NCBI GenBank assembly: GCA_004151065.3
Contig: NWUY0300010890.1
Coordinates: forward strand, 32,456 to 53,445
Reading direction: 5' to 3'
DNA from: Larix sibirica
Taxonomy: Eukaryota; Streptophyta; Pinopsida; Pinales; Pinaceae
DNA length: 20,990 nucleotides
The position numbers were made by a program, and so were the translations under genes. Below the pieces are notes generated by a model. That model saw nothing but the letters and a program-made list of their open reading frames with translations. It was not told where the DNA came from and ran no database searches. Below, piece after piece: positions 9,945 to 19,365 of the stretch; within the stretch, counting starts at the first letter, position 1, and each line of letters opens with the position of its first letter.

Positions 9945-11568
9945 CTAAAGAAGCTGGACAGTATAAAAAATGATGATATAAGAAGCCATACTTACAAATC
10001 TGAAATTCCGTCCTTTTGTGGTCAAAGTTGCAAGATTTATCATTCCATTTCGACTCCATGTATCTTGCCACAGGTCATAAAATTCACATGAAGAAGCAAT
10101 TTGAGAGAAGTTAAATACCTCAAATTTTTGTTGAGGAATAGGTTTTCCCTATAATATCTCAACTCCATGGATGACATCAAGTTTCTGCTCTTGAAGTGCT
10201 GAAAGTGAAGAAAAAGAAAACTAGAAACTACCTCCCTTATCTTTGAACTCTTCAACCGTGCTGACCACATTTTGTTTAATGTTTTCTTCAGATTCTGATT
10301 CAAGAATGGCAAACACGGGTTGGCTGATTTCTTGAGACTATTGCTTAACAGTGGGCGAAGAAGAAGGTTTTATGAACTACTTCTGCAACTCCTCCGTATC
10401 TCCTTCACTGCCTCTGAGAAATTCAACTAAACTCTGCTCCTGACAGAATTCTTTCTACCCCATCATCTTTGAGGAAGAGGGCATAAACTGCTCTTATGAA
10501 TCTTCCATATCACTTCCTTCATAATTATCAAACAGAGGAGCTTCCATGTGCGGTAATGTGAAAATCTGATCCTTACAGAGGATGAGCTCACTATCTTTGA
10601 AGGAATCAAATTCATAACTATCAAACATAGGCACATTATTAAGCAGTTCCATAGATGATGATGAAAAAATATGCTCCTCCAAATCATCTGAATATTCATC
10701 AAATATGGGATGATCTTCATAAAAGTTTGGAGCAGCAGATACACCTGAAACAATGTTAAATGAATCTACAACATAGCGATCAGGAACTTGAGCATCATAA
10801 CAATCCTGAGCTTTCTCCTCTTGAATAGAAGGATTATATCATAATTCAAATATAATTGATCGCAGCTGATCTAGGTTCTCTGAAGAAAAGGTTATTGCTT
10901 GTTGTCCTTTCCTATCAACAGTATTATCTTCAAAATAATTTAAAACAACAGTTTCTTCAATATAAGGTTGATCTTCACTAAGATTTTCAACAGCGAATTC
11001 CTCATGATGATGAACACTTGGATTGCAATGAAAATCATAAGAAACATCTTGAAAGTTGTTAAATACCTCATGAGCTTCATTCTCTTGAAATATATCTTTA
11101 TGAATTTCATCACTAAAGCTATCCTGATCATTATTGCTAAGAGATTTCGTAAATTTGATTTGTTCACAATAGTCTTCCAAAAGGAGCCCAGTAGGATAAA
11201 ATATCTTGCAATAAGAATGCAACACAACATGAAAGTCTCTTAGTGAAGAAATGCTAGAGATAGGAAGAGATTGGTACCAGTGTATGGCATCTCCTTCCAA
11301 GGAGTACATAAAAATTTTAATGACAAATATCTAACTGATCCATACATTCATGAAACTTAATGAGATGTTGTGCAGGATGATCATCATCACCTTCTCTGAA
11401 CCTAGGAAGATAATCTCTCCATTAATCCATAGTAGGAACAATATTTGCAAATCCAGGAATAGAGGAAAAATCAAATGGAGCAAACCTTCGAGACAAGATA
11501 GCGTCCATCTCTTTCAGCATTCTCCCTAGTGGAATCACTTACGGATTCTTCAATCATGGAGCCGCCAT
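9945..11568 (-). pseudogene. gag: T2 gag-like pseudogene, about 540 codons, with long acidic tail
   Basis: This is the only coding remnant of T2. The likely start is ATG at 11568. The N-terminal part contains GRMLKEMDAILSRRFAPFDF and FREGDDDHPAQHLIKFHECM, resembling the lead-in to a retrotransposon gag domain. A frameshift at about 11312-11330 leads into MYSLEGDAIHWYQSLP and LRDFHVVLHSYCKIFYP, the gag core. From 11309 one frame runs 455 codons to the stop at 9945, broken only by nonsense codons at 10839, 10494, 10455, 10377, 10338, 10221 and 10149. Three more stops (11554, 11539, 11422) lie in the N-terminal part. The tail is rich in Asp, Glu, Ser and Phe. It has no zinc knuckle and ends in a hydrophobic stretch, SYIIIFYTVQLL. 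Preservation of one frame over 1.3 kb shows it was once a real protein. The tail's role is unknown. Confidence 0.7.
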
Positions 11569-11663
11569 GTGAATGATGCAGTCACTTCTATGTCTAGTTC
11601 TTGTTCACCATCAAGAGCTAGCTCTATTCAATGCCGTACGTCCAGGGAAAATCGTCAATTCCG

Positions 11664-11681
11664 TCCATGACAATGGCGTCA
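11664..11681 (-). other. T2 primer-binding site, tRNA-Asp type
   Basis: Five bases inside the 5' LTR the minus strand reads TGACGCCATTGTCATGGA. Athila-type plant Ty3 elements use a site complementary to the 3' end of tRNA-Asp that begins TGGCGCC and continues with GTTG. The match here is good except for G-to-A changes, several at CpG positions. Position and spacing to the LTR are right, and this sets the element's strand. Confidence 0.72.
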
Positions 11682-11686
11682 AAAGA

Positions 11687-13700
11687 TGTTAGTGCTAAAA
11701 GATGCTCTCTAACTACAAGAGGACATGTATAGCACATCTTGAAAGAGGGTTTGATTGTTTGGTTGAGGTAGCAGGTCAAGTAGACTGGATGAGAAAGGAG
11801 AAGAGACAAAGGTCATTGGGCATGGAGTCCTTTATTAACATCCTATGAATCGAAGGCAATCGAGCTGAACATCGGATGAGATAATTGACATGACGGTAGG
11901 TGAAGAAAGGAGAACAAACATAGAACATGCTAGCATCACTAATAGATCAGACCTGAATATTCATGGGATGGAACGTTCAATAAACATAAAAACTTTCTTA
12001 GAATGAATTGGTGAATAATTGAAAGAAACATATGATTTATGGGCAAACGCAGTAAATACTTTGCTTCCCAAGAATCCATAACTCATAAATAATTATTGAT
12101 ACTCAACAATTGACATTCATTCAAGTAAGAATATAAGAAAATGAAGAACAAAGAGATTTACATTCTGATATCAAGAGATCTCAGGAGTCTTTGATTAAAG
12201 GAAATTACAGAGGCAAATTGCTACAGGCTTACAATGAAAGGCAGACAGTCTGTTGCCCTAAAGTCTCTCTATCTCGCCCAGAACTAAACTCCCTTACACT
12301 CCAGATGATAAAATTTATAGAAATTACCATCCCACTAGCTGTTACATTGTTTGGGATTTTAGCCAATTCATAGAAACAAACTCTATCTCTAATTCTAAAA
12401 ATAGAAAATACAGAGAAATTGATGATCTGTGGCACGGAATTTGCACGGCATTTGAAACTGTTTACTCCTATGCCTGGAAATGTCGGATCTATTTGATTGA
12501 CTGTTGATTTTCCTTTATCAAATCTGGAATTGATTTACTGTTGCCTGGAAATATGAGCTATGTATGAGATATTGATCCATTTTGACTTTAAGTAAGTAAT
12601 TTCACATTATCCATTTCTCCTTAAATAATTTTCCAGAAATTGGAAGATATTAACCCTTATCCAAATAAATATTCGGGATAAAAATATTTCAACTGAAATA
12701 TTTTCAAAATATTCTCATTCACCCACAAAACCATTTCCAACATGTTGAACCATCTTGGTATGCATATGGTTTTGGGAAATAATTTTATATTTCCATGAAA
12801 TTATATTTTGGAAAAAATTGGCAAAACCACTTCTTGTTTCTTTGCACATGGTATCCATTTTCTGTGCATATCATAAAAATTTCTTATTCGCCCTTAATGA
12901 AAATACTCTGCATAAATCTTTTACATGAATGCTCCACGATCTTGAAATTAAATATTTCTTTAAAAATCTCAACTATGATTTACTGGTGCAGCCCATGCTA
13001 TTAAAAATAAATCATTTAAATTTGCAATATTACAGAGCATTAAATCTCCTCCATCCATCTCCTCACCTTCCAATCTAATGGTTTTCCTTCATTTTGGATT
13101 GGGAACATGCATGTTTTTTAACTCAATCCACGGACCTAATATAAATTTTAAATGGAATTAAATATTCCATTTGATATGGTGTTTTGACTTGGATGGAACT
13201 TGGATTTACACTTAAGCTTGGGCGTGGACTTAACACATGACCTCGGGTGCATGAGTGATGTGGAGCAAGCTAAGTTATGACTTAGGCGATGGGCCCAATT
13301 TTTATTTAAAGGTAATAAAAAGTCTTTTTATCCACTTTTTAATAAAAAGTATTAAAATGAAATTACTTAAAAAAAAATTCAAAAAAAGTATTGAATTTTG
13401 GATAAAGAAAAAGTAAGATTAATTGGGCATTTTTTTGGCAAGGGTGCTTTTGACCTCGGCCAAAGATTAGCATTCTGACTTAGTGATACTCTTAGGCATT
13501 TTATAGTGGATTGAGAATTAAGGAGGGGGGAATTTGGTGAATATGCAATTGGTATTCCTGAACAATGTGTTGCCAGATCTTAAAATTTTGCCAATGACAA
13601 ACTTATTATTAACATATAAGAAGATGGGAGTCTTGACCAAATTTGACTCAAATTTGGTGGAGAGTTGAAAATTTTGTTAAGGTAGATTTTGGTACTAATA
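11687..13700 (-). repeat. T2 5' LTR (2014 bp)
   Basis: This LTR aligns as a direct repeat with 4310-5747 plus 8892-9461. On the plus strand it begins TGTTAGTGCT and ends GGTACTAATA, where the sister copy ends GATACCAACA, so the terminal CA has decayed to TA. It contains an undisrupted GGCGT at 13221-13225, the site where T4 entered the sister LTR. It keeps about 100 bases near 12870-12985 that the other copy lacks. Being next to the primer-binding site, it is the 5' LTR and would hold the promoter. I cannot place a convincing TATA box. Confidence 0.85.
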
Positions 13701-13930
13701 GGTGCTACTCTAGGGGAAGGCACTACTGTGCAAGTTACGATATATATGAAAATAGAATGGCTAAGGTCACAACTCGGTGGGATGAACCCTATGGTGCAAT
13801 GTTGCGTATAATGGAGGAATTAGAAAATGCAATATGCAAGGGGAAAAGTCCTATCCCTGTATGCCATGGGAAGAAATTATGTACCATAAGTGGATGTCAC
13901 AAATAAATCCTATGTCTCATCCGTAAAATC
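13701..13930 (+). pseudogene. Broken plus-strand frame, part 2, resuming after T2
   Basis: If T2 and one copy of its target duplication are removed, the frame that ends at 4309 with WAPNNNIG continues in phase as ATLGEGTTVQVTIYMKIEWL from 13704. That frame then meets TAA and TAG codons of the CAA/CAG-decay type and ends by about 13930. A second frame, with MAKVTTRWDEPYGAMLR, stays open to 13906 in the same interval, so the true frame after about 13740 is uncertain. The 3' end lies roughly 220 bases from the stop codon of the T3 integrase tail on the opposite strand, so the two are tail to tail. The product is unknown. Confidence 0.42.
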
Positions 13931-14152
13931 CTGAAAAAAAATAGAGAAAACTATCTCCAAAACACACATCAATATCCCAACAAGGTAAAAATAGGAACAA
14001 ATACACCTGTGGAATGTTTTTGGAATTCAATTTTTTTTAATCTTTTTGGGTTTTTAATGTTTTGTAATGGATCAAGACATACCATACACAAAAATGCACA
14101 CCACACCAAAATATGATAGATTAAAATACAAAGCACCTCAAGGCAATGTGGC
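13931..14152 (-). other. T3 sequence just 3' of the integrase tail
   Basis: This is AT-rich DNA after the T3 stop codon with no gene on either strand that I can support. On the minus strand it includes an A-rich run near 14028-14050. The convergent plus-strand frame ends near its left edge. Confidence 0.4.
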
Positions 14153-14467
14153 CTACGCAAAGTACTTGTACAAGCAAGGCTCATTATGGGGCCCACAAGG
14201 GTCACCATCGTAATCGGATAACTCATAAGCCCCTTGATGTAGCACACATTTAACTTTGTAGGGACAATGCCACAAGGGTTCAATAGTCGAAATGAGGGCA
14301 TGCATAATGTTCCTCACCTTTTCTTGAATAGGAAGAAGAGATGCACTACGGTACCTCTTGACCCAACGCTTGTCATTAATAGCCACGACTTCCATAAGGG
14401 GCTCCTCCAAAGGTAAGACATCATAAAAAAAGTCATGTGAAATAGGTGAATAATTGTCCCAAGAGGA
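14153..14467 (-). pseudogene. T3 linker copy 2 fused to integrase C-terminal (GPY/F-like) tail
   Basis: The frame on the minus strand begins with a linker module (14330-14467: SHDFFYDVLPLEEPLMEV and RSASLLP). Within about 20 residues it runs into WHCPYKVKCVLHQGAYELSD and ends YKYFA-stop. The second part (14153-14272) resembles the end of plant Ty3 integrase, where a G-P-Y-x-V module is followed by G-A-Y-x-L-x-D-x-D-G and a terminal KYFA/KYYA. Here Cys stands in place of the Gly of GPY. In an intact element the linker and this tail are separated by RT, RNase H and most of integrase, some 2.5-3 kb. This is an internal deletion derivative. The breakpoint lies between codons for LLP and EPLW, about 14275-14330. 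Confidence 0.6.
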
Positions 14468-14479
14468 CAAAGGGATCAA

Positions 14480-14600
14480 TGTCAATAACTAGGTTAGGAT
14501 TTGAATTAGTATCAAGATCAACAACTCGGTGAGGATCAAGATCAAGATCAGGATCAACAACTAGGTGAGGATCGAGATTGGGATTTTGGAGAACTTCCAC
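14480..14600 (-). repeat. Asp/Pro-rich tandem repeats between linker copies
   Basis: On the plus strand GATCAACAACTNGGTGAGGA with GATCAAGATCAAGATCAG-like units recurs, with a diverged relative near 14765-14795. On the minus strand it encodes a DPHLVVDPDLDLD-type acidic repeat. It may have mediated the linker duplication. Confidence 0.65.
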
Positions 14601-14615
14601 CATCCTTTCTGAGTA

Positions 14616-14756
14616 TGGAAGGAAAGAGGCATGATGATGTGTATCCTCCCAAGGCCTATCACACCCAACCATGACTTCTAGAATTGTATCATCAAATGGT
14701 AAAACATATGTTAGAAATTCATGTGAAGGAGATGGGGAAGTGTCCCATGAGGGCAT
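14616..14756 (-). pseudogene. T3 protease-RT linker copy 1
   Basis: The minus-strand frame reads SWDTSPSPSHEFLTYVLPFD, then TILEVMVGCDRPWED and HASFLP. It matches copy 2 position by position: SWD/SWD, SHEF/SHDF, YVLPFD/YVLPLE, LEVM/MEVV, ASFLP/ASLLP. Segments of this kind precede RT in several plant Ty3 families, where a PW-D-LHHR-S-FLP stretch is typical. A frame change separates it from copy 2. Confidence 0.6.
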
Positions 14757-14849
14757 GACATAATGATCGAGATCGACAACTTGGTGGGGATCACATTTAA
14801 AATCAATGGAGCTTCACTAAATAACTTGGTAAGCAACCTCTATAGCTAA

Positions 14850-15710
14850 TCAGGGCATCAAATCTCCAACAGGATCAACTTCCGTAGGTTCAAGTAGAAC
14901 CCAAGTATCAGAGGAACCAAGGGAACCATTAATCATGGAAGTGATCATGCAGATAGGAGCTTCCACCTTACAGGTAAAAGGTGTTGGAAAAGGGAAGCAA
15001 TCCATCAAAGATGATTCCTTAAAAAAACCAACGCTCATGCTATAATATGACCTCATGGAATCACCTATGACTGAAAAATTACCATTGGGGTTTAGGAGCA
15101 AATCGGGCATGTAGTAAGAAAGTTGGTCTATATTGACTATTTTCCTTTGGTGGGGGAAACAAAGTAGTTGAAATATTGATGAGACTACCTCCTTCATGGA
15201 TTAAAACCAACTACGCCCCAAAAATATATTATAATCTAAGGGAGCATTGACTACCTCAACATCAAGTGTGGTGGTTTTCCTCCCTAGTTCAATTGGTAAG
15301 GAAAAAAGTATTCCATGAGGGGAAAATGTTCAACTGTCAAATGATTTTCATGATGTGGAATACTGGACAAGATTAGGAGATCCTATCACACACCAACACA
15401 ATATAGACATAACACAAGTAGAGGATCCTTCCTAAATAATAGTGTGAAAGATATTATTCCCACGCAAGACTACTTGAATTTGAAAAGCAATCTGGCGGGA
15501 GAGCCTTGATTGGCTACATTCCATGTCAAAGATGACCAAAGTTGAAATAGTGGGATCAATCCCTTCAATAGTTGACAACAGTGACTTACGTTGTGTAGGA
15601 CAACTTTGCAACACTTGGAGAGAAAACATGCCATAAGGGGCCTGAGCCAGATCTTCCACAATATTATAATTGTGTGCAACACGGGAATTGGGATTATTTG
15701 TTGCTTGTCA
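14850..15710 (-). pseudogene. pro: T3 retropepsin-like protease pseudogene
   Basis: On the minus strand YNIVEDLAQAPYGMFSLQVL (about 15615-15670) introduces the domain. The segment RQIAFQIQVVLRGNNIF and the active-site region EGSSTCVMS (about 15405-15431) follow. The residue before EGSS should be the catalytic Asp, as in the D-E-G-x-S-T form of this family. It is a TAG codon at 15432-15434. Downstream are LPIELGRKTTTLDVEVV, LDYNIFLGRSWF (about 15200-15235), FPHQRKIVNIDQLSYYMPDL and a variable tail to 14850. Several amber and ochre codons break the frame. The order and motifs match proteases of a widespread plant Ty3 family, so I am fairly sure of the identity. Confidence 0.72.
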
Positions 15711-15997
15711 AAGCACCCCCTTTGGAAGGAAAATGGTTATTTCAAGAACATGCTTCTCTATTCGAAGAGGGCCATTAGGTTGGGATGATGAGGTTGAGTC
15801 CTTTTCAGGAGAACCTGTCTTGAGTTTCTCATAGGTATGATTTTGAGTGGTCAAGGCGACAATTTCCTCACATAAAAAGACATTAACATTTGGCATCACA
15901 ACCTCTTGATGAGGATGGCCCCCATGGCCCCTTTGTAGAGGTGGAGGATTTGTAGCAATCATTTGTTGATGTTGTTGCTAGGGAGGGAAAGGATTTG
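15711..15997 (-). pseudogene. T3 gag-protease spacer
   Basis: The minus-strand frame carries QQHQQMIATNPPPLQRGHGG, FLCEEIVALTTQNHTYEKL and LPKGVL, ending at a TAG at 15708. It is a low-complexity Gln/Pro/His segment linking the nucleocapsid to the protease and stays in the protease frame. The frame changes from that of gag at about 16010. Confidence 0.6.
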
Positions 15998-16950
15998 TCA
16001 AAATTGCAGGTTGTGGAATTTTTCATGAGTAATAATTTCATTAACCTCTTTTAACTGTGGATAGAAATGGGTCATATGGTCACCTCCACAAATATTACAA
16101 GGGAACTTAGGTTTTCTTTCCTTCTTATTGGCCCCAACATTAGGTGGTAAGGATTGTTGCATTCCTGACACATTAGAAGGGTTCTTTTCTTTGTTTTTCT
16201 TATTTTTACCCCCAAATTCTTGAGGTTTCTTTGGTTGTGAGAATTGGACCATATTAACCTCGAAGGTTTGAGTAGGAATAGTAGGTGTTTTGGGAGTAGG
16301 TGCAGTAGTAGTGGGTGTACTAGCAATGGCAAGTTGATTGAGTTGTCCACTCAACTGGTTCACTGAAGCGCTGGAGATAGAACCAACAATGCCATTGGCT
16401 TGTTGTCCTTGGGTGGGTCTTGATGGACCAGTTGACAGTCGACGAGCATGTGGAATTATGTTATATAAGGTAACCGATTGTGAATAGATAAAATACAAAT
16501 GTTGGGCACAATGTATAGATTGTTCCTCAGTTATATCCCCAACCATAGAGACATATTGATAAATAGAAGGTAAAAGAGATTTCATAAACCATTCTACTAA
16601 TAATTGGTTAGGAATGTCAACTTTGACAAGCCTTAACTTTCGCCTCCATTCATGAATGTGATCAGAGATATGAGTGGTAGTGTTTTGATGCAATGAGGTC
16701 AAAATATCAATTCACGTCTCGTAACGGGTAGGTAGTTGGAAATGCGTAAGAAATTCTATTGCCAACACATTGAAGCTTGTGTAAGAAGCACTAGGTAACT
16801 CAATGTACAGTTTGGATAAACTTTCGGTTAGGGTAAGGGGAAAAAGACACAATTTTACACTGTCATCCAACATAGAGTTAGAGAGACACCATGAATGATG
16901 AGTCGTGATATGTGTGGATGGATCATCCCCCATTTTATTGTTAAACTTGG
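15998..16950 (-). pseudogene. gag: T3 gag core pseudogene with CCHC knuckle
   Basis: This is the best-preserved coding stretch in the window. On the minus strand the frame starts near 16950 (KFNNKMGDDPSTHITTHHSW) and contains LPSASYTSFNVLAIEFLTHF, HISDHIHEWRRKLRLVKVDI and LLVEWFMKSLLPSIYQYVSM. These are typical retrotransposon-gag motifs of a plant Ty3 family. One TGA at 16712-16714 splits it into two open pieces of 73 and 234 codons in the same frame. After a Thr/Pro-rich stretch and a basic run (KKNKEKN, KKERKPK) comes CNICGGDHMTHFY at 16061-16099. This is a zinc knuckle of the C-X2-C-X3-H-X4-C type whose last Cys is Tyr. The frame stops at 15998. Confidence 0.8.
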
Positions 16951-18135
16951 GTATATCTTATGGGATTTTATGTGGGATTGTTGGCCATAAGGGGTTATGT
17001 TAAATGGGATTGTTTGTTAACCTTGAAACATCCAGTAATCGAGCATAGCCAAAAATGGTAATTGCATGTTGGCAAATAGATTTTGTGTCAAAGGTAATTG
17101 GGAATTAAGACCACTTGGACCATACGGTCCTCCCATAAACTGACCTCTAGAAGCATATGATGTTGGGAAAGCATGGTTTCCCCTAGGAAATTGATTACCC
17201 CCATAGGAAGGATTTCCCTCAGTAAACTGATGTCCCCCACAAGGTTGGTTTCCCCCATTGAAGGGATTGTTCCCATAAGCATAACTACCCCATGGAATAT
17301 GAATACCACTAGGATAGGGAACTCCTCTTACATAAGTGTTTCCCCCAAGGAATGGGAATCCACTAGGTACATTAGCGCCCTAGCAGACGGGAAACTACTA
17401 GAAACATTGCCACTACCCTGGAAAGGTAAAATACTAGATATGGGTATGCTCCTAGTAAAAGGACCCGGAGTAGGTTTATTTAACCCTCCTATGGGTTGAT
17501 TTCTTCCAAATATTCCACCCCCTTGTGAAGGAGGGTTCGAGCTTTCCCCTATAGATGTGTTCCATCTGAAAGGAAACCCAACATTAGGCAATATTGGGCC
17601 ACCTGTAGAAATACCGACGACAAGTTGAGAGATACCGCCAGTGTTAAAAGTAGGATTAGGCCCTCCCCCAAAAACAAAAGATGGGGTAGATTGTTGTAAT
17701 GGTCCACTATGATGTGGGCATTGGATTGACCTATAGATGGAACTGTAGGTATGGTAGATGTTCCCCAAAGGGAAAATGATGATGTACTTGGTAGAGTAGA
17801 TGGAGTACTTACTCCGCTAGAATATGGTTGAGTGGAATTGGCATAATTCCCCCCTTGAACACCAAGGGAAGATGGAGTAGTTTGTTCCATGGCTGAAGAC
17901 ATGCTATTTCAAGACACCATGTGGCTAAATAGTGAAAAAGGAGCACTGAGAAAAGGTCGAACTTGATCAAGTATTGGACCGAAAGGATTGGTCAAAGGGG
18001 GATTAAAGTGTGATACAAAACCCTCACCCACAACTTCAACTTAAACTTGATTGGTATGATCCAAATTTCCTTTCTGAATTAATGGTTTCACTTTCCTCTA
18101 TTGGAGAGGTGGCTCACTTTTGAATAGGTGGTTGT
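16951..18135 (-). pseudogene. T3 gag N-terminal low-complexity region
   Basis: Upstream of the gag core, three frames on the minus strand join into a disordered N-terminal extension of roughly 390 codons. From about 18135 it reads NNHLFKSEPPLQ, then GFVSHFNPPLTNPFGPILDQ, with a TGA just before SMSSAMEQTTPSS (about 17902). A Ser/Thr/Pro stretch follows, then after a frameshift near 17710 a Gly/Pro/Phe stretch (FVFGGGPNPTFNTGG, NPPSQGGGIFGRNQPIGG). After another frameshift near 17385 there is a Gly/Asn repeat (NNPFNGGNQPCGGHQF, EGNPSYGGNQFPRGNHAF; about 17180-17290). The true start codon is unclear. The composition resembles self-associating, prion-like disordered regions. Confidence 0.6.
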
Positions 18136-19365
18136 TCATATTCAACAAGAGAGAGGCCCCGTATGCATTGGCAATGATGAGTTGATAGATTGGAAATTGT
18201 GAATAATATAATTATCCAATATGAAATAACAATCCTATGGCCAACAATAATGTAAAACCACAACACACCCCTAACAAAAGAGCTAGGCTATCGATAGGAA
18301 AACTAATATGGTAAAAGGACTCTTTCAAAGATGGGGTCTCAAGCCACCAATGAAGAGGCAAGAAACAATTACCATAACCCCTCTTACTCCCTCAAATCCA
18401 AGCTCCAAGTGATCGTGGAGCACCCACCAAGGTAGAGAAAGCATATGATTATTGTGTGTCTCAGGTACCACAAGCACTTCCCACTTGCAGTCACCCATGT
18501 AAGAACCTAAGAATAACAACTATGGTTACCACTTTTCAAATGATAACCAGGTAGAACAATCATAAGTCAAGTTCAAAAGTGTGGGAAGGGAATGTAAGAC
18601 ACAAGTTTCGGACACGAATATTTCCAGAAGGTGTCACCCCAAGGAATTTCCAACTATACGGAACCCCAATACGTGCAATAACCCACTAAGCACACCGAGA
18701 GGGGATATCTCCCAAATGCACCTAGCTTGACCTTGTGCTTGAATATTGTGTTAGAAGAGCTTTCTCATCAAGTTCCTTTCATTACTAATAGGTTTTCACT
18801 CTTTAATGACTCTAGTTGCTTTTCAATGACCTTGGAAAGAGTAATCTCCAATCCTAATCCAAGGCCCTACACCCTACACTATTGTTGGTTTTCTAGACAA
18901 AAGAAAATCTCTAATTGATTTTAATTAAGTGCTTTATTTTAGGGATGTTGATTACTCAGGAAGTTATACAAAATGAAACTTGGTGATGTGATAGACACTT
19001 GACTCTACAAATAGAAATAATGCAATAATAATAATGCACTTCTTATACATTCAATGAAATCTATCTATAAGAGGGAAAGAAGTCCCTTTTCCTTTTCAAA
19101 TGCAAAAATTGCAGCCCCTAATAATCCCAATTTATGCAATATCAGCTAAAGATCCTAATCTGAAAATGAAATCTCATGCAATATCCACATTAAAATTTTG
19201 TCCAAATGAAAGCAATCAATCCCAAATAAGCAAACTGGACAAGCAAAAGTTGAATTCTTTTTTGTTTTTCCTTTTTTTTTTTCAAATGCAAAAAAATCAA
19301 AAAATAAGAACTTGCATGTAATCTACAAATGCATACAATAAAAACCAAACAAGCAAGACAAAGTG
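18136..19365 (-). other. T3 5' leader, no gene seen
   Basis: This lies between the primer-binding sites and gag. ORFs here are short (for example 18325-18519 and 18727-18918) and match nothing I recognise. A T-rich run lies at 19256-19282. It is plausibly the long untranslated leader typical of Tat-like elements. Confidence 0.45.

Larger units (their letters stand above)
4310..13700 (-). mobile_element. T2: full-length non-autonomous LTR retrotransposon (gag only)
   Basis: T2 is bounded by 5-bp target duplications, GGTGT at 4305-4309 and GGTGC at 13701-13705, which differ by one transition. It has two related LTRs of about 2.0 kb. The primer-binding site beside the right LTR fixes the orientation as minus. 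The internal region (9462-11686) is only 2.2 kb. It holds one gag-like pseudogene and no protease, RT or integrase. This fits a TR-GAG or LARD type parasite that borrowed enzymes from an autonomous Ty3 relative. The LTRs have diverged: I count about two dozen mismatches in the first 300 aligned bases, mostly transitions. The insertion is therefore old. T4 is nested in its 3' LTR. Confidence 0.85.

Noticed and set aside
10940-11243. ORFs of 91-96 codons on both strands
   Set aside because: They are shadows of the T2 gag-like frame.
13643-13906. 87-codon plus-strand ORF as one gene
   Set aside because: It crosses the T2 LTR boundary at 13700, so its first part is LTR sequence and the fusion is accidental.
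17173-17499. 108-codon plus-strand ORF
   Set aside because: It is the antisense of the Gly/Asn-rich T3 gag N-terminus.
18325-18519. 64-codon minus-strand ORF in the T3 leader
   Set aside because: It is short, has no family resemblance, and neighbouring leader sequence is not coding.
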